From the NCBI GenBank assembly GCA_024734495.1, contig JALMQS010000085.1:16828802-16892801 (forward strand): DNA of 64,000 bases. Direction: 5' to 3'. Source of the DNA: Forficula auricularia. Taxonomy: Eukaryota; Arthropoda; Insecta; Dermaptera; Forficulidae. The stretch's first letter is position 1. Each line of letters begins with the position of its first letter. Position numbers and translations under genes: made by a program. The notes under the pieces are model-generated. The model searched no databases, had not been told where the DNA came from, and was given only the letters and a program-made list of their open reading frames with translations. Positions 10,796-22,100 of the stretch are shown here, in pieces.

Positions 10796-10810
10796 AGCTT
10801 CATTACTAAT

Positions 10811-11389
10811 ATCATACTATTATTTATATATAATTTATTAGGATATTATATAAATTTTGCGGGCGTTTTTTCCTAGTTTATTGAATACCTTCGTCTATAT
10901 TCGACCTTTCTCGAATTTAGGTAGATTTCTAAGAAATATTTATTTTTTTTATTAATATTAAATATCAATTTTCGTACGATGCCAAGTACTTATTACTTAA
11001 AACGTTAATCGTTGAAAAATAGTGAAACAATTTCTAAAAAATAGTCTTAAATTTGGTTGTTAACTTATTATAGGATGAATATTATGAATACACTATTTAT
11101 TGTCTCGATGGTTTCACTATTTTATCAACGATTAATGTTTTAAGTAAATTGAGTACTTGAAAATGTCCTGAAAAATGAAGAAACGTCGTAGGAAAATTGA
11201 TATTTAAAATTAATAAAAAAAATTGTCCAAAAACCCGTGAATCTTTTATTTATTAATAATTATATTTTTGAATTCAGGAACTCAAAATGTGTGTTTCCTG
11301 TGGTGAACTCAAATTCGAATTTTACTTTAACGAAATGTTTTCAATTTCACCCGAAAATTCTCACATACACACACACTAACCATTTACTG
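10811..11389. other. AT-rich DNA with an inner inverted repeat
   Basis: An imperfect inverted repeat spans about 10960-11200: a TTTCGTACGATGCCAAGTACTT-like arm returns as AAGT...GAGTACTTG with ATCGTTGAAAAATAGTGAAAC between. No gene is seen. Confidence 0.4.
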
Positions 11390-11519
11390 AAAATTTCCTC
11401 TAATTTTTAAAGAGTTAGGTGTCGTTTTAAGGTGAAAAACATTTTTAATAAAAAGTAAGTAAAAGTTTCAAAGTATAGGTTTCACAAAATAAAACAATAA
11501 TAAACATATGTTTTGAGTT

Positions 11520-11565
11520 TTATCACAATATATATTTCGGTTTTGAGCCCATCATCAGGAGTTAA
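11520..11565 (-). ncRNA. Hammerhead-like motif, left arm
   Basis: On the minus strand CTGATGA (11558-11552), a short GG/CC stem II around GCTCAAAA, then GAAA (11538-11535) followed by an ATATAT mini-hairpin and UU. Stem I pairing is imperfect, so this copy is probably weaker than its mirror at 11577-11628. Confidence 0.35.
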
Positions 11566-11576
11566 CATATAAAATA

Positions 11577-11628
11577 TTTTAACTCCTGATGATGGGCTCA
11601 AAAAACCGAAATATATATCGAGATAAAA
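11577..11628 (+). ncRNA. Hammerhead-like motif, right arm
   Basis: CTGATGA (11586-11592), GG...CC stem II, GAAA (11608-11611), TATATA mini stem III, then UC (11618-11619) as the cleavage site. Stem I pairs TTTTA-CTC (11577-11585) with GAG-TAAAA (11620-11628), about eight pairs with one mismatch. Of the copies here it has the best stem I but a short stem II. Confidence 0.5.
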
Positions 11629-12059
11629 CTCAAAACATATATTTATTATTGTTTTATTTTGTAAAACCTATACTTTGAAACTTTTACTTACTTTTTATTA
11701 AAAAATTGCCTCTTTGAATTCATAGGTTCTCAAAACGTGTAATTGTGGGTGGAAAATCAAATCTTTAGTTTTTGCCTTACTTTTAACTACTTAAAAAATA
11801 TGTGTGAGCCTCATCCAAGTGAAATTTTAGCCGTAGATTTTATTGAAATAATTTAAATTTCCTAATTTTAATATTTGTCATGAAATATAAGTGGGTTTTA
11901 AAAAAATATTTCCCCTCTATTGAGTCTATTTCCCTTTATTGTAACAAAAGAATCAAACAGATACGTCGCTAAAGAAGTTTCATTTCAAAACACATTAATT
12001 AAATCTTAAATCTAAGTAATACAAGTACCTACTGATTAATATATCAAGTGATTATATTA

Positions 12060-12864
12060 TCTACTCTTATTAAACGAGCAAAAATTGTATATTTATTTGT
12101 ATATATATTTGTTTATATATTTGTATCTTGGTTCTATTTTGAAAACGACTCTACTGATTTTGATGAAATTCACGGGTTAGGGGGTTTTCGGGGTGACAAT
12201 TCGATCTGTCACGGTCTCACCTTCGACAAAATTGTTTTTGATGGGTTTTTTCGTAATCAAATTAATTATTCTCAGGTAGACAAATCCCATTCTTAGGGTT
12301 TTAAAAAAGGTTTCCCTTTTCCTTTTGTACCCAGGCAGACAATGGGTTGCCTTAATTCATTGTTCTAAAAGGCCTTGAAGAAGTATTGTGATTGTGGATT
12401 TTAACATATTTTGTTCAACCTAAACGTTAGAAATATTAATAAACGTTTTATAATTGTTTTTATAAAGAACTTTATTTATTTAATAGAATAAAAAATAATC
12501 AAGAATTTATTTAAAAATATATTTCGCATAAGAAGGTCTCAATTTTCTGAAAAAACAACACATTTTGATAGGTTTTATTTATTAACAATTGGATGAATAA
12601 AAATGAATCATATGGTTGAATCAAAACGGGTGCAGGAGGTGGGGTGCAGTGGTGGGGGATCCGGGGGTAGGGCGAGGTTTCGGAGGTAGGGTCAAGCGGG
12701 GTGGGGGTACAGTGGGCGAATACTATATATATTTGTATAAATTTGAAAACGGCTCTCAAATAAAAATCGACCTTTTGTATCAGAATTTTAAATTAAAAAT
12801 AATATTAAAATAAAGCTTTTAACTGAAGGAAGAATTTACCGAGCATTGCTCGGTGCCTCTAGGT
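12060..12864 (+). mobile_element. Possible Helitron-like element
   Basis: The left end reads A|TCTACTCTTATTAAACGAGC, close to common insect Helitron 5' ends. Near the right is an ACCGAGC-ATT-GCTCGGT hairpin (12838-12854) followed by CTCTAG. The base after CTAG is G rather than T, and the flanks share a TTAATATATCAAGTG direct repeat, so the end is uncertain. The interior shares GACAATTCGATCTGTCA with 53611-53627, and a GAAAACGACTCTA-type phrase recurs there. An 80-base G-rich run lies at 12632-12716. No helicase is encoded. Confidence 0.35.
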
Positions 12865-13080
12865 ACTTATTATTAATATATCAAGTGCTTCTTTATTATT
12901 TTTCTAGTCATCCGAACTGGGAATAATTCTTCAATGAAGAAAACCAAATTGGCCTTTGTTTTCGATTGTGTTTGACACCTCTGAACTCTATGATAAATGG
13001 CCAACTAGAAAAACATCATATCCACTATAAAATATTATATCGTAAAAAGAATAAATCGAGTAACCAGAGCGTGGGTGGAG
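12865..13080. other. No gene seen
   Basis: Short unique-looking spacer before a TA microsatellite. Confidence 0.35.
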
Positions 13081-13082
13081 AT

Positions 13083-13083
13083 G

Positions 13084-13151
<68 letters not shown>
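13083..13151. repeat. (TA)n microsatellite
   Basis: About 34 uninterrupted TA dinucleotides. The apparent poly Ile-Tyr ORF tail is a translation of this repeat. Confidence 0.95.
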
Positions 13152-13155
<4 letters not shown>

Positions 13156-13387
13156 GATGGGATATAGAATTATTAGAATTCTTTAATGCATAAATCATGT
13201 TCACTGTTCCAATATTACTAAATTACTATTTTAAAATTAATATTCCATGTTGGATTAAATTATCATTATAATAATCGACATCATAGTCATAATACGTATA
13301 AAAACATCAACATAATTTAGTTATTAAATAATATTAAAATCATTTTTTTTTAATAGAATATTATCGAAATATTAATAAAGTAATAAT

Positions 13388-15714
13388 GAAATGCATGAAC
13401 ACACTCTTCCAACACCATCCAAGAAGGATCTACACGTGGAAAATGCCGTTAGACAAGGGGAGATTTCAAATAGATTACATATTAGTCAGACAAAGATTCA
13501 GAAATCAATTAAAGGACTGCAAAAGTTATCCTGGGGCTGATATATCTAGTGATCACAATCTAATTGCGATGAAATGCCAACTAAAATTTAAAAAACTAAT
13601 AAAAAAGGGGCGGTCGCGAAAAAACTGGGATATATCTAAATTAAAAAATAAGGAAACCCAAAAACTCTTCGAAAACGTAATGAATAAGAAACTGGAAGAA
13701 AAAACACACACAAATAATAAAGAAGATGAAATCGAACAAGAATGGAATGACATGAAATCAAGCCTGACCGAAACAGCCAACGAAGTCCTTCAATCAAAGA
13801 AAAACGAAATTAAAAAGCCATGGGTAAAAGACGAAATACTGCAACTGATTGACGAACGAAGAAAATTTAAGAACAGAAAAGACGAAGAAGGGAAAGAAAC
13901 ATATAAAAAATTAAGATGGAAAGTTATAAGAGAATGTAGAAAAGCAAAAGAAAAAATGATTCAAGAAAAATGTAAAGAAGTCAACGAAAATCTAGTATTG
14001 GGAAAAGTTGATGTAGCCTATAGGGCAATAAAAAGAAATTTTCAAGAAGACAAGCCAAAAAGCAAGAACATAAGAGATAAAGGAGGCCACATTATTCTAA
14101 ACGAAAACGAGCAGGCAAATAGATGGAAGGAACACCTAGAAGAACTCTATGGAGAAGAAAAAACAATGAACCCAATAGAAGAAGAAGAATCTGTGGATGA
14201 AAACGAATTAGGAGACCCCATACTCAGGTCAGAATTCGAGACAGCTTTGAAGGAACTAAAAAATAATAGAGCACCCGGAATAGACAATATACAAGCTGAA
14301 ATCCTAAAGAACTCTGGAGAAAAGGCACGTGACAAACTTTTTGAACTAATTAGCAAAATCTATAAATTGGGAATCATCCCAAAAGATTTCGAAAAAAACA
14401 AAATAGTCACACTTCCCAAAAAGACAGGCGCGGATAAATGTGAAAATTTCAGGACCATTAGCCTAACCTCACATGCCTCCAAAATCCTAACCAAAATAAT
14501 CCAAAGAAGAATAGAACAAAGAGTTGAAGAAAATCTGGGGGAAGACCAGTTCGGCTTTAGAAGAAACAGAGGCACCCGAGAAGCAATTCTCTCTTAGACT
14601 AATAATAGAAAGGGCTTTTATCAGGGAAGAATCTGTCTACATCGGATTCATAGACCTAGAAAAAGCATTCGATAACGTCAATTGGGAAATTATGTTTAAA
14701 ATATTAAAACAGGCGGGAATAAAATTCAGAGAGAGAAGACTAATCTACAATCTATATCAAAACCAGACGGCAATTATAAATATTGGTGATGAACAAAGAG
14801 AAGCCAAAATAAAAAAAGGTGTAAGACAAGGATGTGTGCTGTCACCCATGATTTTCAACTTATACATAGAAGAAGCGATTAAAGAATTCAAAGACAAAAT
14901 TGATACAGGTATAGAAATCCAAGGTCAAAAGATCGCTATGTTAAGATTTGCCGATGACATTGCCCTTCTAGGAAGCAATAAAAAAGAATTAGAGGACGCC
15001 TTGAATGGAATTAACCAAATCCTAATAGAAGAAATCAAAATGAAAGTAAACAAGAATAAAACCAAGGTCCTAGTATGTACAAAAAAAGAACAAACGAGAC
15101 AGGAATGCATCAAAATTAACCAAGAAAACCTAGAAGGAGTTAAGGAATTCCGCTACCTAGGAAGTAAAATAACATGGGATGGGAGGAGCAAAAATGAAAT
15201 TAAATCAAGAATTGCCCAAGCAAAAATGGGGTTTAATTCAAAACAAAAACTACTATGCTCCTCCTCAATCAGCTTAGCAAACAGAAAGTTGCTATTGAAG
15301 ACATATGTATGGAGCATAGCCATGTACGGGTGTGAAACCTGGACAATTGGAAAAGCGGAGAGAACGAGATTGGAGGCTTTCGAAATGTGGTGCTACAGAA
15401 GAATGATGAATATCAAATGGATGGATAAAATTACAAATGAAGAAGTTCTTGGAAAAATCGGAGAAAGAAGAACCTTGTGGAAGAGTCTGAAGAAGAGAAG
15501 AGGTCAGATGATGGGGCACACACTGAGACATGGGGGACTGCTTAGGGATATCTTGGAGGGGGAGGTGGGAAAGAAAAGGGGAAGGGGAAGACCCAGATTA
15601 GAATATTTCAACCAAATAATTGGGGATATGGGATGCCAGACATTTAGAGAGGTTAAACAGCTGGCGGAGGACAGAGTCGAGTGGAGACGGATTGTTGCAT
15701 CAAACCAGTCTTAG
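13388..15714 (+). pseudogene. RTE-BovB endonuclease/reverse transcriptase, frameshifted
   Basis: The polyprotein cuts target DNA and copies the element RNA. The first frame (13386-14597) opens in the final part of the endonuclease, with QIDYILVR and SSDHNLIA motifs. It then has a Lys/Glu-rich linker and the early reverse transcriptase motifs, ending at GEDQFGFRRNRG. A single-base shift near 14590-14600 moves the rest into the next frame (14524-15714). That frame has IGFIDLEKAFDNV, GVRQGCVLSP, the catalytic FADD (14947-14958), YLGSKITWDG and a C-terminal WRRMM-like block typical of BovB. The ATG at 13386 is fortuitous because the endonuclease start is lost. The frame shift and truncation make it inactive as it stands. 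Confidence 0.88.
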
Positions 15715-15740
15715 GACTGTATACTCAATGATGATGATGA
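13388..15740 (+). mobile_element. RTE-BovB-type LINE, 5'-truncated
   Basis: It begins inside the apurinic-like endonuclease domain, so 5' sequence for most of the endonuclease is missing. It continues through the reverse transcriptase and ends in a short (ATG)n tail at 15727-15740, as RTE elements do. A second truncated copy of the same family lies on the other strand at 10334-10795. The coding strand is A-rich. It is flanked by AT-rich DNA on both sides. Confidence 0.88.
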
Positions 15741-15847
15741 AAATTGTTTTACAATGGTAGCAAAGTGCTTTAACCCTCGGTCGCAGGATGCCTAATATTT
15801 CACAAAATGGTCGTAATGGGTTGTAAATAATTATTAAAATAAATAAA

Positions 15848-16805
15848 TCTATATAATAAAAATGAATTTCTGTTTCTTTGTAAGCGCAGATCTCTCAAAT
15901 GCCTGGACCGATTTGGCTAATTTTTTCTTTTAAATGTTCGTAATAGTCCAATTCAGGTTAATACGTAAAAAAAAATTGGAAAAGTTGCCCGGAAAATTGA
16001 AAATTCAGGAAAAACGAAAAAAAAATTCAGGTTAGCCATCCTAGCTTGCCAAACAATAAAAGAAATAAACTAGCAAAAAAAAAACAAGTGTTGGCGGCCC
16101 TGTTTGTATTTTGAGTGTCATTCATTCTCAATAGTTCTAACCACATTATCATTGAAGAAGAATTTAATACTGCAACAAAGATTAAAAAAAAACTATCTAT
16201 TTTTTTAATGTGCATTTAAAACCAAAAATTTAATAAAACTAAATTTTTGAAAAAGTTATGGTTATTGAAAAAGCTATTTTTTCAAAAATTCCTAACTTCT
16301 TTTGGGTTGGGTGAAAAAATATGAAAAAATTCTGAAAACCGTCTTTGATAGGGTAGAAAATAAATAAAAAAGTTTCAGCCAAGCTTTTGATTATATATAT
16401 AGATGAAAAATATTTAATTTAAAATAAAATATGTTATTTAAAAATCATTTTTCTTTAAAATATCCTTGGGAATCTCACTTCATCTTTTTTCTATTGTATT
16501 TAAGACCCCTCAGCCATTTCAAAAGAACTAAGCCTTTTGGCTTTTGTATTCGAGCTCATTCATTAATTTCAATATTGTTTGTTTATTTCGAACAAAATCA
16601 TTTGAAAAACCCATTGTTATATTGTTTTGAAATCTAGGAAATTTCAGCCTATTGAAATTATTAAAAACCTATTTTGAGCCTAATTAAACCTAAATTTTCT
16701 ATAATCTAATAATAAACTTTAAAAGTTTACAATAAAACAGCCACGTGGGGGTCCAGGGGCAAGCTCTGGCTATAAAAGGCCCGCCTTTGGCGGGCCTTGA
16801 GCTAG
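15848..16805 (+). mobile_element. Non-autonomous Helitron (958 bp)
   Basis: The 5' end reads A|TCTATATAATAAAAATGAA, a classic insect Helitron start. The 3' end has a GC-rich hairpin GGCCCGCC-TTT-GGCGGGCC (16778-16796), then TTGAG and CTAG (16802-16805), then T. Insertion between A and T, no target duplication and the hairpin before CTRR are all diagnostic. The 62- and 68-residue ORFs inside are not Rep/helicase, so it depends on proteins from elsewhere. Confidence 0.85.
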
Positions 16806-17230
16806 TTAAAAATAAAAAATAATAATCAATAAAAAAACATAATATATCTAAATTTAAGAATTTTAGAGTCTTTTGTAAATCCTATTATGGGGGAAAAAAT
16901 AATTTGTATTTTTACAAATTTAATTCAATTTAATTTAGTTATTTGTTATTTGGATATTTCAATTATGATAGTCTTTGTTACTTATTAGGTTAATCCTGTT
17001 GAATATATTTTTTTAAATATCTATTAAAAAGATTGATAAAATTTATGTTGATATTTGATATGTAGGTACTTTTTGTCTTAATTAGGTTTATATAGTCAAA
17101 TACATATAGATAGTATATTTATTTGTGCAAATATCAAAAAGGTTAATAAAAAAATCATAATTAAGCCTGGATTTCACATGATGGGATTTTGCCTTGTCGG
17201 GATTTTTTGGGTTGTCGGGATTTTGAATTT
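16806..17230. other. AT-rich DNA, no gene seen
   Basis: No recognisable feature. Confidence 0.4.
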
Positions 17231-17233
17231 TTT

Positions 17234-17545
17234 TGTAGATATTCAAACGAAAATATACTTTTTTAATACTTTATAAAATACACTATTTAAAATGAGTTTA
17301 TTTTTTTGAAAAGTTGATATTTTATTTTTCCTAAAAATTTTGAATCCAGTTGATAAGGGTCCCCCCTTCGTATCATCTAACCCTTCAAACAGAGGGCTAA
17401 AAATGTAATTTTTTGGAGATATTCAAACGAAAATATGCTTTTTTAATTCTTTATAAAATATACTATTTAAAATGAGTTTAATTTTTTGAAAAATTAATAT
17501 TTTTTATTCCCCTAAAAATTTTCAATCAAGTTGATAAGAGTCATT
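17234..17545. repeat. Tandem duplication, two units of about 125-130 bp
   Basis: The stretch from GATATTCAAACGAAAATAT to a TTGATAAGGGTC-type end at 17236-17361 is repeated at 17419-17541 with scattered substitutions. A GTCCCCCCTTCG spacer lies between the units. Confidence 0.7.
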
Positions 17546-17694
17546 AAATTCAACTATTCCACTATTTTACTCAAATAACAATATTTTCATAATTTACTTA
17601 ATGGTTTTTGGTTAAAATAGCGGCATCTTAATGATTAATATATCTAAAATTGCTCCAAAAATATGAAAATACTTAAAACAGGTATTTCATTTAT

Positions 17695-17756
17695 GCATCA
17701 AGCAGAAGACAACCTCTTTGTTTCTCTCGTGATTCAACAACTCTGCTACTCTCGGC
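17695..17756 (+). repeat. Dispersed 65-bp repeat, copy 2 of 4
   Basis: Same sequence and orientation as 4719-4783, with small differences (AGAAGACAACC, CTCGTGATTC). Confidence 0.75.
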
Positions 17757-17759
17757 AAA

Positions 17760-19070
17760 ACAAAAACTTTTGCCTTTATTTATATTGAACAGAGATCGAT
17801 TTCGCCATAATTAACTTCACCATTTATTCATATCAAATTTCTTAACTTTTTGGCAAATATATCGTTTTTTCAGTGTAGCTGTGATACGGGACATCCTGTA
17901 TAAATAAAAATAAAAAAGTATGTAGCCTTCATTCACATAAGCTTACGGGGAAGCGAAACTTTAATTTTAAAAACCCACTAAAAGCTCATGACAAATAAAT
18001 TTTCTTTCAAATTAGGAAATTTGAATTATTCTTTTAAAACTCATTAATTTTTTATGACAAATATCAAATAGATACGTCGCTAAAGAAGTTTCACTTCAAA
18101 AATACTATTTCATATTACAGCATTAAATAGACCACAATTGGAAAAATAATAAAACCAGGTCTCTTTTTTTTCTATTTTTTATTAATTCATTCTTTTAATT
18201 TCATCCTCGAGTGAGAAAATGAAAAGTTTTTGCCTTTCTTTTGGGTTCGTCTTTGTCGATTAAGAATTCATCCAAGGAATATGAATGATCAATTCAATTG
18301 CGAGGTGCAAAACTCAAGAAAAAGTAATTTCGCCTGGGAAAAGTTAACCATTTTGAATCGCTTTCACGTCGACGCACTCGAATTAAACGTGTTTTAAGAG
18401 GATTTGCCCGCGCCATTTATTTACACGTCATCAGATAGACAGCCAGCCACAAAAACCCTTGAATTTTTTGTGCCCTGCTTTTTTGTTTTATTTACGATTT
18501 ATTTTGTTCTGCATTCGAAAATTAAAAAAAAAAATGTTAAAATAGAAAAAGAGTGATAAAAATTTCATTCGCCACGACCAAAGTCTATCCATTATAAACA
18601 AAGTATCACGACGATTTGGATCTTTTCTTTTATTCATGTTTACCATTGAATCGGATAAAGCGGCGCAACGTTTTCATTCAATTTGCTATTTCCCGGGACA
18701 TACATTTATAAATATCATTACGATCTAATGTTAATTTTGCCGGTTTAAACCACACATTTTTTTTCGTTTTTCATTAAATACATCATAAGAGAGCGTTTAA
18801 TTCATGGATATTCGTTCCGTAGGCAGCGCCATAGGTGACACTTTTAAGAACTTTGGGTACAATTCCACCTCTTATTTAGCATTCATCGGTGTATATTAAC
18901 GTGTATTTTACTGAATCAAAAAGTGTTTAATTATTTTACTTTAACTTATAAAGTGAATCAATCGATGATGAATTCAAATAAAAAAGAAGTTTTCAAGTGC
19001 TCTGCGACGAACTGTAAAAACAGTTCAACTAAATTTCAACTATGAATTTTATTTAATTGAAAAGTTATTG
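17760..19070. other. Non-coding DNA, possibly intronic; no gene seen
   Basis: Less repetitive than its surroundings, with more even base use near 18240-18860. I looked for the zinc-binding HExxH exon of the ADAM10-like gene on the minus strand and did not find it. A GATACGTCGCTAAAGAAGTT phrase at 18070-18092 is shared with 11959-11981, so parts are repeat. Confidence 0.35.
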
Positions 19071-19074
19071 TTTC

Positions 19075-19139
19075 GCCGAGAGTAGCAGAGTTGTTGATTC
19101 ATAGAGAGAAAAACAAAGAGGTTGTCCTCTGCTTGATGC
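19075..19139 (-). repeat. Dispersed 65-bp repeat, copy 3 of 4, beside the satellite
   Basis: Reverse orientation relative to 4719-4783. It is followed by AAATAAACATACACAC and then, about 15 bases on, by the first satellite unit. Confidence 0.75.
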
Positions 19140-19170
19140 AAATAAACATACACACATAGATATCGAGATA

Positions 19171-22100
19171 TCTGACCACAGGGTATATAAGCGAATGAGC
19201 CATGGGTGTTCAATCAAAAATTCGGACTTGAATTTTATAAAGTGCTCGTATTTTTTGATAAATTTTCACCTGACTAGTGATTGAATATGTCTATTGGTTT
19301 GTTTGACACCCCAATAGAATCTTTATTAGATTTAACTATTAAAACATCAACCCTTGAATAATTCAAATTACATTTTCCTCAAAATTTTTAATACTTTTCC
19401 CCTTAAATATTTAACCCTATCTGACCACAGGGTATATAAGCGAATGAGCCATGGGTGTTCAATCAAAAATTCGGACTTGAATTTTATAAAGTGCTCGTAT
19501 TTTTTGATAAATTTTCACCTGACTAGTGATTGAATATGTCTATTGGTTTGTTTGACACCCCAATAGAATCTTTATTAGACTTAACTATTAAAATATCAAC
19601 CCTTGAATAATTCAAATTACATTTTCCTCAAAATTTTTAATACTTTTCCTCTTAAATATTTAACCCTATCTGACCACAGGGTATATAAGCGAATGAGCCA
19701 TGGGTGTTCAATCAAAAATTCGGACTTGAATTTTATAAAGTGCTCGTATTTTTTGATAAATTTTCACCTGACTAGTGATTGAATATGTCTATTGGTTTGT
19801 TTGACACCCCAATAGAATCTTTATTAGACTTAACTATTAAAATATCAACCCTTGAATAATTCAAATTACATTTTCCTCAAAATTTTTAATACTTTTCCCC
19901 TTAAATATTTAACCCTATCTGACCACAGGGTATATAAGCGAATGAGCCATGGGTGTTCAATCAAAAATTCGGACTTGAATTTTATAAAGTGCTCGTATTT
20001 TTTGATAAATTTTCACCTGACTAGTGATTGAATATGTCTATTGGTTTGTTTGACACCCCAATAGAATCTTTATTAGACTTAACTATTAAAATATCAACCC
20101 TTGAATAATTCAAATTACATTTTCCTCAAAATTTTTAATACTTTTCCCCTTAAATATTTAACCCTATCTGACCACAGGGTATATAAGCGAATGAGCCATG
20201 GGTGTTCAATCAAAAATTCGGACTTGAATTTTATAAAGTGCTCGTATTTTTTGATAAATTTTCACCTGACTAGTGATTGAATATGTCTATTGGTTTGTTT
20301 GACACCCCAATAGAATCTTTATTAGACTTAACTATTAAAATATCAACCCTTGAATAATTCAAATTACATTTTCCTCAAAATTTTTAATACTTTTCCCCTT
20401 AAATATTTAACCCTATCTGACCACAGGGTATATAAGCGAATGAGCCATGGGTGTTCAATCAAAAATTCGGACTTGAATTTTATAAAGTGCTCGTATTTTT
20501 TGATAAATTTTCACCTGACTAGTGATTGAATATGTCTATTGGTTTGTTTGACACCCCAATAGAATCTTTATTAGACTTAACTATTAAAATATCAACCCTT
20601 GAATAATTCAAATTACATTTTCCTCAAAATTTTTAATACTTTTCCCCTTAAATATTTAACCCTATCTGACCACAGGGTATATAAGCGAATGAGCCATGGG
20701 TGTTCAATCAAAAATTCGGACTTGAATTTTATAAAGTGCTCGTATTTTTTGATAAATTTTCACCTGACTAGTGATTGAATATGTCTATTGGTTTGTTTGA
20801 CACCCCAATAGAATCTTTATTAGATTTAACTATTAAAACATCAACCCTTGAATAATTCAAATTACATTTTCCTCAAAATTTTTAATACTTTTCCCCTTAA
20901 ATATTTAACCCTATCTGACCACAGGGTATATAAGCGAATGAGCCATGGGTGTTCAATCAAAAATTCGGACTTGAATTTTATAAAGTGCTCGTATTTTTTG
21001 ATAAATTTTCACCTGACTAGTGATTGAATATGTCTATTGGTTTGTTTGACACCCAATAGAATCTTTATTAGACTTAACTATTAAAATATCAACCCTTGAA
21101 TAATTCAAATTACATTTTCCTCAAAATTTTTAATACTTTTCCTCTTAAATATTTAACCCTATCTGACCACAGGGTATATAAGCGAATGAGCCATGGGTGT
21201 TCAATCAAAAATTCGGACTTGAATTTTATAAAGTGCTCGTATTTTTTGATAAATTTTCACCTGACTAGTGATTGAATATGTCTATTGGTTTGTTTGACAC
21301 CCCAATAGAATCTTTATTAGACTTAACTATTAAAATATCAACCCTTGAATAATTCAAATTACATTTTCCTCAAAATTTTTAATACTTTTCCTCTTAAATA
21401 TTTAACCCTATCTGACCACAGGGTATATAAGCGAATGAGCCATGGGTGTTCAATCAAAAATTCGGACTTGAATTTTATAAAGTGCTCGTATTTTTTGATA
21501 AATTTTCACCTGACTAGTGATTGAATATGTCTATTGGTTTGTTTGACACCCCAATAGAATCTTTATTAGACTTAACTATTAAAATATCAACCCTTGAATA
21601 ATTCAAATTACATTTTCCTCAAAATTTTTAATACTTTTCCCCTTAAATATTTAACCCTATCTGACCACAGGGTATATAAGCGAATGAGCCATGGGTGTTC
21701 AATCAAAAATTCGGACTTGAATTTTATAAAGTGCTCGTATTTTTTGATAAATTTTCACCTGACTAGTGATTGAATATGTCTATTGGTTTGTTTGACACCC
21801 CAATAGAATCTTTATTAGACTTAACTATTAAAATATCAACCCTTGAATAATTCAAATTACATTTTCCTCAAAATTTTTAATACTTTTCCCCTTAAATATT
21901 TAACCCTATCTGACCACAGGGTATATAAGCGAATGAGCCATGGGTGTTCAATCAAAAATTCGGACTTGAATTTTATAAAGTGCTCGTATTTTTTGATAAA
22001 TTTTCACCTGACTAGTGATTGAATATGTCTATTGGTTTGTTTGACACCCCAATAGAATCTTTATTAGACTTAACTATTAAAATATCAACCCTTGAATAAT

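Larger units (their letters stand above)
11401..11701 (+). mobile_element. Hammerhead foldback retroposon (301 bp)
   Basis: Starts TAATTTTTAAAGAG with a degenerate header (GTGTCGTTTTAAGGTG). It is flanked by AAAATTTCCTC (11390-11400) and AAAATTGCCTC (11702-11712), an 11-bp duplication with one mismatch. About 120-bp inverted arms each carry a hammerhead-like core pointing outward, the two cores separated by about 25 bases. The length equals that of the split copy at 2825-4079 and the 40619-40920 copy. No protein is encoded. Confidence 0.7.

Noticed and set aside
12966..13151. ORF ending in a poly Ile-Tyr tail
   Set aside because: It is a translation of the (TA)n microsatellite.
13386..13388. 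ATG at 13386 as the real start of the RTE protein
   Set aside because: The frame opens in the middle of the endonuclease domain, so the start is lost by truncation.
19171..19419. Hammerhead motif in the satellite unit (CCTGACTAGTGATTGAA)
   Set aside because: The sequence is CTGACTAG, not CTGANGA, and no GAAA with a stem II follows.
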